64,000 nt of DNA from positions 253,001 to 317,000 of the forward strand of contig JAZGTH010000007.1 of the NCBI GenBank assembly GCA_036877525.1. Direction: 5' to 3'. Below are positions 1 through 13,922 of this stretch, piece after piece. How positions within the stretch are numbered: position 1 is the first letter of the stretch; each line of letters opens with the position of its first letter. This stretch comes from Chromobotia macracanthus. Lineage: Eukaryota > Chordata > Actinopteri > Cypriniformes > Botiidae. The notes under the pieces are model-generated. The model was not told the origin of the DNA, ran no database searches, and saw only the letters and a list, made by a program, of their open reading frames with translations. Made by a program: the position numbers and the translations under genes.

Positions 1-1459
1 ACACACTCGCTTAAGTAATATCTCTTGAAGAACACTGATAACGAACAGCCTGCGCTCCTATTGGCTGTACTCTCACACAGAAGACTCTGGACATTAGAGC
101 TGAAAGACCTGAATGTTTCAGTATGTTTCTAGTATAGTGTGCATTATAATGGACCTAAGTAGTTCATATGAGAGGGCGGAGCCTGTGAGGGTGCAGAGTC
201 TGGGGCGGACGAAAGCGAGAGAGAAAAAGTAAGTTGGCTAAAAAGGAAAAAGAAATCATTAAATTTGAGGACACATTTGAATGTTACATGTTAGTTGTAT
301 GCAGCAGAGCTTATATTGTGTTTGTTATAGTGTGCAAAGCTTTGTCTATCATTGTTGCTGTGAGATGCCAGTAGGTCAGTGGACGTGCTGACAGGTGTAA
401 TGTGTCTCTATGGTAATCACGTTTGGCCTGTCCTGGCTTCCTCTCTGTTGTTTAATCAGATTGGACTGTCACTCACCAGGTGGATGGGTGTGTGTATATG
501 TAAGATGTAAGGAGGGAGTTTTACATTTTACAATCAGTTTAATAGAATCAGTTCTATTAAAAATATCTAAAAAAATACTACGATACAATACAAGTTAACA
601 ACTAAATCATACAAATATTAAAACATTAAAACAATGAAACAGCACAATTCTGATTTACCTCTGTTTCACTTTTTATCTTAATGTTAACTCTCACTTTAAA
701 TGACCCGATGAAAGGAAGTGACATCATTTGAGTCTTGATGGGAGTCATGTTTAAAAGTGAGTTCTCTCATTTAACATTTGCTTTGCTGCCTGTCAAGGCA
801 TGTTCACCCTGTGAAATGAAAGTTCTCAAGTGACTCTTGAAATAACTGATGAAAAAGAGAGCGCAGCATTTCAGTTGGTTTGAACCATATGACAGTGTGA
901 ACAGTGATCAATATCTACAGGTTATCTTTTATTATAGGTTCCATTAAAAAAATTACATTAAAACAATGCGTCATTGTATTGTGTGTTCATCCTGTTTACA
1001 TCACTAACTCAATGCATGTTGTTGTTTGATCTGAACATGGAGGAACATCACAAAGTGTAGGCTGAAGATACTTTGAGCACAGACCCTCATAACCTTCTTT
1101 GTTCCCTCAGCAGGAAGTGAATGTTTTTCCGCAGCCTGGTGTCCTTTAATGTGCAGGATGAAAGCAAAATGTATCAGTGGTGTGAGCTTTATATGGCTTG
1201 CTAATTCATATTTAAGGAGAAAGGTAAACATAAACACATGAGCTTTTTAATTTTGCTTCATTTATAGTCTTTTATTTATGCGCTTCCTGAAATCTTAAAA
1301 AAAGTCTCCAGTTGTGTGTTTATACGCTGTGATTTAACTGAGACCGTCACCTGCTACTGATTCACATGCAGTAATTATTGTTTCATTATTATTTTCTTAC
1401 CTTCAGAAGACCCAAGACATCCTCCATCCACACAATTTTTTATTCACACCATCTATTTC

Positions 1460-1635
1460 ACTCTAAACTCATGGTTGGGTCAAAGGTGGACCAACCCAAC
1501 AGTTTGGTTAAATTATAGAAAACGTCTTGGTTAATTTTATGCAACCAAGACGCAATTGGTAAATTTTATGGGTTTGCCCATATTTTACTCAACTATGGGT
1601 TAAAACAATCTAACAATTTAGTTTTTTCTAAATCT
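1460..1635. repeat. probable fish MITE-like repeat
   Basis: The stretch carries repeated and inverted versions of 'ttgggtt/aacccaa' and 'tgggttaaaac'. These are typical of short non-autonomous DNA elements that I know from cyprinid genomes. Boundaries are approximate and no target-site duplication was established. Confidence 0.4.
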
Positions 1636-4525
1636 TTCCAACATTGAGTTATCACTGGTTTATAGTTATTTATAGTTGACTAGCAGGCCTATGAACTAAT
1701 CCTAGGGGATTATCAATTTCTGAAAATGTATTAGATTTTATCAGCAGTGGACTCAGACGCTCAGCCCTTCAGTGGTGACTCAGCCGTGAGCTCAGACCGC
1801 AGATCTCCTCTGTTCATCAAAGCACAATTGTTCTTTATACTTTGTTTCTGTATGTTTTGCCTTCTTTCCTGTCTTAATTACATAATGCAAATTCGTCCCC
1901 ATGTGAGAAGGCTGATTAGAGGTTGAATGAGGGCTGTCTACAGAGAATGAACATGTTGCAGGTCTTCAGTCTCGTGGGTTTGAGTGGCGTTGTGTTTAGG
2001 TTTGGCTCAGGTTTTGGCCAATTAAAAAATCGTTTCCTGTAGAGAAAGTTGAACTGTGAGTCTAAAGGTACTGAACCAGCAGAGATTGGAAAGATAAATG
2101 TATATAAACCTGTGATATGCTTGCTTCGGTCATGTCCCACTGGACAGAGAAAATGACTGGAGGTTCCTGACAAGTGCCACAGTGCTGTCACCTGCACTAA
2201 CTCACTCCTTCAGAACCAGCAATCAGCAGAACCAACCTCACTCAGTAGAACAATTGCCAAGTGTCAGTTTCAACCAAAAATAGATGAATTGAAAGAGGAA
2301 ATAATTTGTTCACAACAGGACACACGGCTGTTTAGAATAACCTGCCTTTAAAGATGCTGGTCCATCCCTTTCATCCCTTCAGACACGTTTAGCAACAGGG
2401 TGCTTCAAAGCACACAGACCCGAGCTGTTTTCCTGCCATTCTTGTCTGAGGTTACTATAAGTAGCTCTGGTGTCCTGTCTCCTGCTGTCTCAGGTGAACT
2501 GATGTTGTTTGTGTAGCTCAGGCACAGAGATTCACTGCTCTGTCTGTTTACAGGGCCACAGCTTGTTAGCACTGTCACACTAGAACTGAACGAGTGAAGC
2601 GCTGGGTGATTTGTTAAGTGTGGACAAAAGTACACAGCAGAGACTTTAACACACACATACTGTCAGAGAGAGAGAGGGGGTAGAACAGGGCTTATCAGCC
2701 AGCATAGAGACTGTGTCAGCAAGCAGAGATCTTCAGCTTGTTTATTAGACTATTAATATTATTGTTTTGATCTCAATATTACATTATTAACAAAACAACT
2801 GTATGCAAGAAGGAGATTTGTCATTTGTGCTCAGTGTGCTGTTGGGAATGTTTTATTTAAATCATTTGTTTTTAGATCTTGATTGTATCCTGATATTAGA
2901 ATGTTTTTGGATTTGAAATTTGGATTTGAGGAACACATGTACAGAGGCAACAATCCAGAATCCTTTACTGAGTGTTTTACCTCATATATAGATGATTTTT
3001 GAACACAAAACCATCTTTGACTTGGTGTGTATGGGATTAGCACCTGCTTCTGAGGTGCTTCAGTCAAATGTTTCTTTGTTGCCTGTTGCTTTGCTTGTGT
3101 CACATGCAGCTCTTTAACATGATTTGTATGTAACACGTTTGGTAAGGGATGTGTAGGTTCTGTTGTGTTTCTTATGCTTTGGTTTCCATGGTTTCATATG
3201 TACAATAGCCTTCCCAAGGTCATGACCTCATCTGACCTGGGTTCAGAAGGGGAATGTTTGGCTTCCTGAGTGTGAGGTATGATGGGGAAATGTGCACTTC
3301 CCAAACCTGTGAGTGCCACCCAGAAATCTGTGATTTACTGTCCCTGTGTGGTTTCCCTGATTGATGGCACTTCCTGGTCTTCTCCTGATTGTCCGACCGG
3401 TCAGATATTAAACGCAGCCGGACCGCTGGGGAAGATGATGCAATGTCCAAGAGTGATGCTCAACATGTTAAAGGTCAGGAGGTCTATGTAAAGGACAAGG
3501 TCTGAACTCTCACCCTTCCTTGCATTAAATATGAGTTATGCAAAGTTATGCAATCTCAATTTCATGGCAATTCATAATTATTTTATATTTTAGTGATTTG
3601 ATGGCTAATTTGCATGAATTCATTTGATCTCATTTGTAGGTTTTTGTATGACCTGTTTTCCAAACAAACTTCACCCCCTTCTCCTCCTTTTATTCTCCTC
3701 CTTACAGAGATGCTGGTTTTCAAATCACACTGTATCTGACTTACAGACTTGCTTTGATCAGCAGCTGGTCTCTTGTATGTTGTGGTTTTATATGTTGTTT
3801 ATGTATTTCAATGAGATGCTGGTGTTTCTATCAGCGGTCTTCTTGGTCACCCAGTATCACCAGAACAGTGATGTGGAGTTTTTTTGATGAACATCTTGGC
3901 TATTCTGGTCTACCAGCATAAACCAGCCTAGACCAGCCTGGAAGTTCATGGTGGTCTGAATCGGATTTCCCCATGTCCTTCTCGAGTTTATTTTAATGAG
4001 AGCTACTTCTGTTTCTGGCAGGCTGCATCTCCAGCCTGCTTTAAATCCAGAGTGTCTTGATGCAGGAGTCCAGCAGAAAAAGCTTCTCTCAGGTTCAGTC
4101 AAGTCTCATGATGTTGGGCTTCCATTGGCCTGTGATCACAGGTGGCTTTTCAACAGTGTGGAGAAAACCTCTGTCCTTCTCTGCTTTAGTCCTCCATGTT
4201 GTTTTTCCTCTGAGCATGAAGAGGGCATTGCTTTTGTCATCTGTAAGTACATTTTTGTGCCTGTTCTTTAAAGATATGCACAGATGTGATCAAACAGGCG
4301 CTCGCTGTGAATTACGTGTGTGTAATGTAGAGACGAGATTCTCCTCTTCACCAGCTACAAAGAGACAATTACAGCCCTGCCTCAACACTCAGCTTGACAC
4401 TGGGCTATGCTTACTGCGGCTCATGAGGGATGTTTGGTCAGTTGAAAGGGAATTAAGACACGTGATTGGATGAAGATAGAAAGTGTTAGGAAAATGAACA
4501 TCTGAAACAGTTGACTGTGTTTTGT

Positions 4526-4549
4526 GTGTGTGTGTGTGTGTGTGTGTGC
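4526..4549. repeat. (TG)n microsatellite
   Basis: An uninterrupted run of about 12 TG dinucleotides, seen directly. It is probably length-polymorphic. Confidence 0.85.
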
Positions 4550-4881
4550 TACAATTTGTTCTGTAATGAAAAGATCTCCATCTTCCAAACTCCATTCTCC
4601 ATCTCCATTTTTAGTTTTTTTTTTTTTAGTGTTTGGAAAAACCTACACAGTGAAATCATTATCCTTTAATTAAAAAGAATAATGAATAGGTACATAGTCC
4701 AATATTCCAATAGAGAACAAACAAATACAAATATTACAAATAAATATTTGTGTTTTCTTTATAAAAGTTCATCTGTATTACACAGTAAAGTTCAGTATTC
4801 CGGTCCGTTATATCAGTGGTAAGTCACGGACACTTAAGGGGACTAAAGCTCATGAACTCATGAATAGTGCACATGTTATCG

Positions 4882-4895
4882 CCACTAGAGGGCGC
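4882..4895 (+). promoter_or_regulatory. CTCF-like binding motif, forward orientation
   Basis: The bases CCACTAGAGGGCGC match the vertebrate CTCF core CCASYAGRKGGCRS at every position, followed by TGCGG. The motif lies in otherwise featureless intergenic DNA. Binding is inferred from the motif only. Confidence 0.5.
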
Positions 4896-5975
4896 TGCGG
4901 CCAAAGAAAAACACCTAGTGCGTACCTGATCAGAACAGGAAATATCAAATGTTTCTGAAAAGACATCAAAAAGACATCAGCTTTCTCCTCAGCACAGATG
5001 CCTTATATAAATCCACTTTAACGTCGCATAAATCCTGTTTGTCACTTCCAGTTATCCCCTTATCCTTATGTGCTTTGAAGAGGACAAATAAAACCACTGT
5101 TTTACACTGACACATTTATGGCTAGATATTTTATCTGCAACATCATCTGTGCAGGTTTGTACTTAAAATCTTGTCATATGGACACTGCATCTGTTGTAAT
5201 GAGCCGTGTTCCTCCAGTAAATGTCTTGTGTTCATATTAGTGCTTCTTATAAATTAAAATGGACACACATACATTGAGCAAATACAGACTTTTTATTTAA
5301 AAACACAATATTTACAAACAGCTTAAATTTTATTGTTAGTAAATATATTTTACTAACAACAACAACAACATTTATCTGTCTTCACAGCTCACTTTAACTC
5401 TAATGCAGCATGTTTTGCAGCAGGCAATCCCAGAATTCATTGCACCTGAATCCCTCTCTGAGTCAAGAGAAACATTAATTATGCATTTACAAAGTTTTAA
5501 TAAAAACAAACTATTTTGGCTTATAATTGTGTGTGCATATTAAAATATGACCAGTGTGACCAGCTTGCTTCATTTAATCCAAACACACAAGCAGACATCA
5601 CTGATCTGACGGAGGCATCACAGATCCTGCTCTCAGTTTCTGCATAATGAAGATGACAGCACAACTCTCACTCTCTGTTACAGACAGTCCACTTACTGGA
5701 GGGCAGACAGAGACAGAATACAATGACCTCCTCAAATGACTTAAAGCCCTATTCATATTCAGCAGTGGCCAGAGCTCAAACGCTTTCAAACAGAGATAAA
5801 CCTCAATTACTGTACTGGAATCAAAGTGATAATATACATGCACAGATGTCAGGAGAAAGAATGAGTGGTGATATTGTATCTTATGAGCTTGTTTGGTTAT
5901 TGTCTAGAGCAGGAAATGAGATGCCCCTCTGAGTGGTGAAACAGGAGAGGTGAAATCGAGGAAAGTGGTGCTTAC

Positions 5976-6090
5976 CCACGAGCAGGTTCAGCATGAGGTA
6001 TGTGATGATGATGAAAGAACAGAAGTAGGTGATGGCACCACAGTCCGTCTCTCAGTGATGTTTGTCTGATGCGCAGAACAGCAGCTGCAC
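5976..6090 (-). pseudogene. nalcn: relic exon of nalcn (domain IV pore/S6), disabled
   Basis: Read on the minus strand, this 115-bp block has an AG acceptor (6091-6092) and a GTAAGC donor (5970-5975). It encodes VQLLFCASDKHH, a stop (TGA where a Trp is expected), then ETDCG, AITYFCSF and IIITYLMLNLLV. NALCN, the sodium-leak channel, has at the end of its domain IV pore and S6 a segment with TDCG, YFCSF and YIMLNLLV in the same order. Relative to that, about four residues after DCG and one inside S6 are missing in frame. No neighbouring nalcn exons were found, so this is an isolated, non-functional remnant. The neighbouring fgf14 supports the identification, since NALCN and FGF14 are close on human chromosome 13. 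Confidence 0.65.
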
Positions 6091-9000
6091 CTGGAGATCA
6101 ATTAACACACACAGGAAACACTTTTCAACAACAGAGAGAGCAAAAACGCAATGAAAGAATGTCTCTGACTCTTTTTGATGCATTTCTTAAAGTAAAAGAG
6201 AAGTATGTCTGGCTTCATTTGACTTTAATATATGTAAAGTACGTAAAAGTAACTAACAGTAACGCTGTGTATGGGCAGACAGAAGGGGGAGGGGAGGGGT
6301 GGGTAAGGTGAAGCTTCTGTGTGCGTGTATCTCCAATAAGGTGTGGACAGCCTATACGTGCTATTCCACCTAACAACAGAAGTGTGGGAAAGTGGGGCTT
6401 CATCGCTGCCACATTTTTAAATATTCATTTCTTCGTTCAATCACAGGTCACGCACTCACAGTTTGGACACCGTGATGCTTTTATCAAACACATGAAATTG
6501 AAATCCTCATACAGGAATGTGTTATTGCTAAAGACGGCAGGAAATAAAGCTCTATTGCCTGTAATTTCATCACATCTGTTAATTTCTCCACATATCTGCA
6601 GTGTAACAGAATTTCAAAACAGGAACATCAGAGAGTGTAAAACTTGATGATAAACTAGCACATGGGTTGATTCTGATATCATGTATATCATGAAGGCATT
6701 CAGTGGTCATATATGTTTGCACAGTATAATGTCTGTATTTATTTGTGTGTGTGTATATATATATATGTTTATATTTAAGCAGCAGATGAGTAAAATTTCT
6801 GGGAGAAACTAAAATAATCTTTGTAGTTTTAGTGTGTGTTGTCTTTGCTCTGATTAGCTCTCACACATGAAGTGCTGTGGAGAGAACTGCACTCCCACAC
6901 CATTTGCATCGTGGGAAGGCGGTGGTTTATTGTTCCTAAAGTTCTCCTGACAGACACGACACCATTACCTGTTAATCACAGTCCAGTGAACGAGTAAAAA
7001 TGAACTGTACTAACACAGCTTAACCTGTTTACTGATTCCCCTCAGATACAGAGAAGAACCATGAAAGTTTTTAAAGGCTATAACCAGGATTTCTGGGAAA
7101 CTTAAAACAAAAGCTCAAAGAAGCGATTTAGCCGGATATTAAATAAAACTCTTATTTTTAATTAAACTTTTTAAATTTTTAATTTATTTCAAAGCAATTC
7201 TCCAACAAAACTAAGAGGAAAGAACAAAATGTTTAAAATAATTTGTTTCTGAAGTAATTCACAAAAGCTAAACATTAACTAAAGGAAATAATGTCTAAAC
7301 TGTTTTAATTTTGCAGGTCTTCATCCAGCTCAAGATTGTCCAAAAAACAGCAACAAAAGGCTCAGAACTACCTAGAAGACGAGTACACCGAATGTACTCT
7401 ACAATTCTCATACTGTATTTATTACAACACATTGAGTTTGATCTGAAGAATGCAGATTATTTTTGGAACTACAAGAGTTCTATCAACAACAGCAAACTGT
7501 AGTGAAGAGAAATGTACACTCAAAACAGCAAACATACTGTAGATTGCTGATTGAATTTTTCATCATGTACCAAAACCACAAATAATGTGTTTTAAGAATA
7601 TTAATATTTTGAGTCACTCTAAAAAACGTTTGGCTGTATGGTTGCTAGAATGTTCTTTTGGGGAACCCAAAAATGGCTCTATTGTGTTGCTGTGAAGAAC
7701 CTTTTAAGAACCTAAGAAGTGATTTAAGAAGTGTTTTAGAAGTGATTTAGGAAGTGTTTTGTCATGACAAATCACTCAGATTACTGATGCGGTTCTATAT
7801 CAGAGCATTCAGTGCCTGGTGGAGCAGGTGGTGAATAAACAAGACTTTTTCAATACGATACACAAAGACAATACTGTGAAGAAAACTTGGTATTAAATAA
7901 ATCGATGCTCTGAAATGAAATATTCTATAACAGCCCTTAAAAGCATTATTCATTTTCATCATCATGTTTCATGACAGGAAATTAATAAATGAGTCAGTCT
8001 TTATTATGCACTCTCTCTGTTCTGTCATTAACATGTGCATTTATTCAAATGTCATATTTAAATGCTGGAACTCACTCACTCATCAAGCAAAAGCAAAACT
8101 TCATTGCGACCTCAGTGTAATGAAAACATTCTGTTCAGAAAATATTCTGTTCTCAACAGCACATTTCCAAGAAACGGTAAAAAAAAAACAGTTAATGTAC
8201 ATATCATTCGAGGTTTCCAATATATTGAAAAGCTGATAGTTTCACACAAAGGTGAACTGGAAAATAACTGAATATTTTCTGACAGATTTCCACTTGAGAA
8301 CCAATGAAACTCTGACAACATTTAAAATACAATTGAAATGTGTAACAAATGTGTGCTATGTGTACATAAGCAACATTTGGCAATGGCGTGGCCAGTTTAA
8401 ATCCACAGACTGATGAAGCTTCTGATGTTTGGCCAATGTGAGATCATTTTTATTGTGTCTGTTTCAATATTCACTGACAGTCCTGCCAGCACATAATACA
8501 CAGTTTCTATTTTCCTATATTTCTGAGTGAATTATTTCTATTACACATCAACATTACACAGCTGGTGTATTTTACAGGAATTTATGGCATGAATCAAGAC
8601 TATTGTCCAAATGATTTCATTTGTTAAGGGTGAGGTGTGTCATTATTCTGATGATTAAAAAAATTTGTAAAGAGTGTAGCACTTTAAAAACATTGAACCA
8701 ACATGTCAGCTTTTGCCTTAACCAATGGCATGACTGTGAGCTGAGAAAACTAGCCAGGAACAGAATGCAACAGAGTTCTGAAAAAACAATTCCATTATAT
8801 TTCCTCCAGGGAGAAACTGATTTTGAGAGAAAAAATATAAACCTTTCAAAATACATTTTAGTTCAGAGATTCTTGAAATGTGCTCTGTAGACGTGACAGT
8901 GTGATTTTAACTTCAAATAAAACCCGTTTAATTGCAGAATTCTGGTAAAACCTACTACACCATCCAAAATCTTACAGGAGATCCACCAGTCAGTCACTGT

Positions 9001-12000
9001 TACCATGGAAACAGGAACTGAGAACAAAGCCCACAAACCATTCCCAGAAAACATTTTGAAAGAGCTGATGTAACTTTAGATTTAGATTTGTTTTTACCTG
9101 AACAATCAACCATAAAAAAACATAAACCATATCGGCTACATTCTACAGCCATTCATAAACTGTCAGTTTTTATCTAAGCATGACAGACACAAGCAGAGTG
9201 TGTTGAGGACGGCAGGGACTGAAGAACAGAGGCGATGCTGAATCTGACACAACACACGCAACTTATTCATACATATACAGCTCAGAACGGTCAGCTGAGA
9301 CCTGCATAAATTATTAAAGGCATTTTTAAATTAAAAAACATTAATTTACCAAAGCATAAAGAATCTTTCTTAAAGTCAGTGTAAGCACAGAACTGTAATA
9401 TTTTCTGTAATTCTGTGATAAAAATCTGAGTGCTTGCCATGCAAAACCCACCACCACAATGTGCAGGTGTTGTGAATGGTTGCCAGAGCGTTGATAAGAT
9501 GTTCTGAAGTTTTTAAAACATTGCTGTGTATATGCTATGGTTTCTTACAGGTCTACATCACCTCAGTCTGGAGGAGATTCACTTTTAACTGCTGCAAAGT
9601 ATCTCTGGACAACTTTGGGTCAAACATTATTATTATTACATTATTAGACATTACTATTGTAAACATAGTAGTTAGCGTTCTTAAAAGCAGCAGTTTTACT
9701 TTAAGATACTATTAATAGCTGCTTTTAAAAGCAGCAGCAACAACAATCATCAGTATCATTGACAGCAATCAAATAATACAGCCTAGATGGGAACGAATGG
9801 AAAGAAGACATTTAAAAACGCCACATAATAAAACGCCACAGTGTTTCATAAGCATGTGGGCAGCCCATGTACATCTGCATCCTGATTACAGGTTCATCTC
9901 CATGTCAGTGTTTCTCACCTTCATTGTGTCTGAACTGCACTTTTGCTCTGGTGAAGGACACCGCGGGGACATTGGGGGACATTAGGGGACATTGAACCGT
10001 CGCTGCAGAAGCCTGTTGGACGTAATGCGCTCACTTCCGGAAAGTAATTTACGAGTTATGATCACGTGACCCCCGGGTACTTGTTTGTAAACAAAACAGT
10101 GTTGAAAAACTAAGGCAAGACTTCTTGGTTACAGATCAGTACTTTAGCAGTGCAGTTTATCATCTTTTACAGCTACAGTTTACTTGGTGGTTCTTGGACG
10201 ATGTTGAACTTCAGTGAACTTTAAACACATGCTTTCAATAAACAATTTACTTTGGCTTTGGCAGAACTCCACCACAGCTTGACTGTAATTTTAGTGATCT
10301 TGTCATAGCAGCTGCATATCCACTCCAATGCAATCACGCGTGTTTATTGTATGCTCACTGAATTGCACTAAAATTGTATTAGATAGAGATCAGAAACAGA
10401 ATGTGACTGACAGATTGTTGTAAGTACAACAATACTGACCCCCCTGAACAGTGCTTGCTTTAAAAAGTAGTATTTTATTACCCTGTAATGTGAGAAAGAC
10501 CAAAGACAATGGCAGCACGCATCTTTTATCTGAGGGCTGATAGGCCCCGAGCTGTTTTGTTGTGCTGTTTGCTGAAACAGTTGGCAGTCTCTTAGCAGGT
10601 CAGTGTGTCTGCTCTCCACACAAGTGCCGTGTTTCCGGAACATTTGGTGAATGTGATGACAAACATGACAGGCTGGTTTGCTTGTGTGAGTTGCTCCTGC
10701 TCAAACACTGACAGATCTCTTAGTGGTGAATGAGGCTCTGTGATGTGGCTGCCATTTGATATGACAGCTCTACCCCACATTTGGGCTGAGCTGTCCAATC
10801 AGAGAGTCCCTGCTGTCTCTTCTTGCTATGAAAAGAAAAATAGGAAAGAAATTCCAGTTGAGTGGAGTGTCGAGTTCTATTAAAAAACAGTATTTTTCTT
10901 ACTAGTGCTAATAAAAAGCATAACAAAAATGTATGATGATCTTCGCTCAGGGGCTTGAAGATATTTGGACAGATGTTCAGAACTTATTTATTAGACAAAT
11001 GTCTTCATTATCAGGTGTGAAGTCATCAGTTAAACAGTCATTATAAAACGATGAGAGACACAACTGATAAAAGGAATGTACGACTTGTTTTTTTGTTCAA
11101 TGTTACTGATTAGTGACAGTAATGCACTTTATAATCATGCAAATATATCTCTGTCAGGTTTGTATTTAGCAGTTTTGTACCTTCATTTAAAATGAACAAT
11201 TTTGTATTTTCATTTGCCATCCTCAGTAACGTTGTCATTACACCCACCACTGTTGAATGATGTGAGAAACTCTGTATTTGTGAAGACTCATGAACTGCCG
11301 ATGAGAACTCCAGCTGTTGAGAACTGTAAATGAAAGACCCACCACATACATGTCACGTGATTTACAAATGGCAGCAAATTTCATTGACTGGTTCCTATGT
11401 AGATCTTAATATTGTAAATGTTACACACTGTAGTAATCAACATTAACCAGTGTAACTGTACAAAGTGTGAAAACTAAAACAAAACAATGTCAAATTTAAA
11501 CTACTGGTGAACCTACTGGTGAAACTAATATACAGTTGATATAGGAAGCTGTTGTTGATCTTTACTGTATGACATGTTAAATTTGTTAAGAGATTTCAGT
11601 ACATCTTTATATAAATATTTTATTTTATATGTTGTATCTGTGTATACAACAAACAAACTGTACAGTGCAGACAAACTCTTTGTATATATGTAAAACAGCA
11701 GAACATCCCAACAGTCCATGATACACACAGCCTATAACATGCAGTTGTTAATGCCACCCTCTTCCCATGCAACAGATGAGTAAACTGTCAAAATAACATT
11801 TCAAACCAGTCAAACAAAACCCTTCCACTAAAAATAAAGAACATCTACAGAAAATGGTTGTTCGACAAATGCTCCTTGTAACGACTTGACAACATACACA
11901 CACAACATAAATGATACGAAACAAACACAGACATCTGAATAAGAAAGAACAAACAAACAGTAACAAATGCACACTTACCAGACACAAAAATGAATTCAAC

Positions 12001-13916
12001 CTTCATAAAAGCAGTTAACCGGTGTGCAGGGCAGCTGTAATCCAGCATGTAGAGCTCATCTGAGGGATTGATTTGTTTCATGTGGATGCACCAGCCTCTG
12101 GTTTCAAAAATGAAGCTACCTTTTCAGTTCAGTAACTAATGTGCTTGAACATTCCCTAATATGAACACATAGGTCTTTAAATGAAGTGCAGAATATATCT
12201 GTATTTAGCAGCATAGCCTTAATCCACTTCATAACATTCAAAACTGTATTAATTTAAACTATACAAACTGTTCAAGCATGTAAACTCTGCTGATGATTGC
12301 CTAATGGTTCATAAAATCCTAAAAGTCGTGAGTGGATGAAAATCTCAAACACAAAGTGCAGTGCTCTCAGTCAGAGTATGAGACAGTCGCTCACTGTAGC
12401 CCTGCACCTCTTAAGCTACTTTCTTACACATTTCAATCCATCCCAAACTTTGGTCTATAACAGAAACATGCAGGTAATTACTAACACCGTGGGTCATTTA
12501 TTAAATGAAGAATATCAGCTGGAGATGATATGAAATCAGGGGAGATGATTGTCCTTTTGTTATTCCTCTGGATGAACTCCAGTCACAGTGAGGTCAAAAC
12601 TGAAGAGGACTGCCTTGAACTGCCCTGAACTGGCCCGAACCACCGTGACCCGCCTCCTTTACTGAAGAAGAACAGTTACTGAAACTATTCTTCTGGATTC
12701 TAGTGTTTATGGACTGGTAAATTTCAAGATCAACCATGGAGGGTTGAAAGAGAGCTTGTGGGTGAGGTTGCTACTGAATTTGTGTGTGTGTTTGTGGTGG
12801 CGTCTGGGGCATGAGGCATCTTTAGTCCAGCACAGACTGGGTTCATGTTTTTGCATGCTGGGTTGGAGGTCATCACAGGCACATGAGCAGAATTGGACTC
12901 TGCATGCTGAGCTAGGAAAAACTCTTCTCATTTCAGAATCATCAAATCTGGGAGTTCTGAAACCTATTTTTTCTTTTAGATTTTTGCATTTCTATACAGT
13001 GAAATCAGTGTTATATAAGCCATCTCTTGCACTGCATTGGCGCTGCAAGAATGAAACGTAATACTAACCTTTCCCATACCTTAGCTGAACCAAATGGGTG
13101 ACAGCCAATGGTAATGTTGTGTACTTACATTTTACCACACAGGCCTGAAGTAGACTGTATTTATTAACGGCTGCTGCTCGCGTCACATTTAATGTATCAC
13201 CAGAACTAGCCCACAGTTCAGAGAAGACAACGCAAGTCTTGGCCTACAAGGCCTATAGATATTTGTAGAGCCCACGCTCTAAACTAAGAGCAAAGAAAAG
13301 AGACATTCAGTTTCTTACTGGGGTTGAAACTAACCTGCAACACACTAGAGAACTGGAGAGTGATACGTCCTGTACACACCTGCCCAGCACATCTCAGCTC
13401 CTGTACTGACTGCTGGGGGTGTGACCTTCACTGTCTACATATATTTGTGTCACATGGATAATGAATTTGATTCTGAGTTTATGTAAAACCACTCTGACAG
13501 TCTTCTGCTTATCAGTCACCAGCTGGCTTTCATTATAATACACGTCAAAAAACGTCATAAGCACGTTTCTGGAACTCTGTTATCGTACGACTCCACATAA
13601 GAACACATGTCTGCCATAGAAAATTACACGTCTCCGACAACACGATTTATAAGTAATCTCATAAATCCGACCTGACAGAGGAAGATTCGTAATTCAAGTT
13701 TCAGAAAGTTGAGGGCCACCAACAAAAAACACCCAGAGTTACAGTATTACCTTAGCTGGTGTTACTGTGTGTATATAGAAACATATCTGAAACAATGTCT
13801 CTGCTGTGACAGGGCTCAATTAAAGTGACTGAAAGCAGGCAAAAAAAGGCCACACGGGCACCCGCGCCACACAATTTCATTCTCGTGGATTGTCTCAGAT
13901 ACAGAATAAAGATTTG
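6091..13916. other. intergenic DNA downstream of fgf14
   Basis: AT-rich sequence with no recognisable exon. In human, ITGBL1 lies between NALCN and FGF14. I looked for its cysteine-rich EGF-like exons and saw none here. Fragments of dispersed repeats occur, for example 'aagaacctttTAAGAACC' near 7615-7740 and 'ggttgccag' near 9476. A GC-richer patch with ETS and E-box motifs lies at about 9960-10080, and an RFX-like palindrome at 8999-9012. Confidence 0.5.
9960..10085. promoter_or_regulatory. promoter-like patch with ETS and E-box motifs
   Basis: A GC-richer island in AT-rich DNA contains an ETS core (CACTTCCGGAAAG, about 10030-10042) and a palindromic E-box inside ATCACGTGAC (about 10060-10069). 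It is preceded by a threefold 'GGGGACATT' repeat (9965-9998). No gene is recognisable on either side. It could be a promoter of an unannotated non-coding RNA, an enhancer, or chance. Confidence 0.25.
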
Positions 13917-13922
13917 TTTATT
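13917..13922 (-). terminator. possible fgf14 polyadenylation signal
   Basis: An AATAAA hexamer on the minus strand lies about 265 bases after the fgf14 stop codon. Mammalian FGF14 has much longer 3' UTRs, so more distal sites are possible. Confidence 0.3.

Larger units (their letters stand above)
1..5975. other. intergenic DNA, no recognisable gene
   Basis: No exon with convincing similarity or coding character is visible on either strand. The open frames are short and start in low-complexity or AT-rich DNA. Visible structure is limited to a repeat with 'tgggttaaaac' motifs at about 1460-1635, a short 'accagcct' repeat patch at about 3893-3965, a TG microsatellite at about 4526-4549, and one CTCF-like motif at 4882-4895. 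If nalcn once continued leftward from the relic exon at 5976, its last exons are not recognisable here. Confidence 0.6.

Noticed and set aside
4057..4473. 138-codon plus-strand frame
   Set aside because: No recognisable similarity; it ends in low-complexity sequence and has no supporting gene structure.
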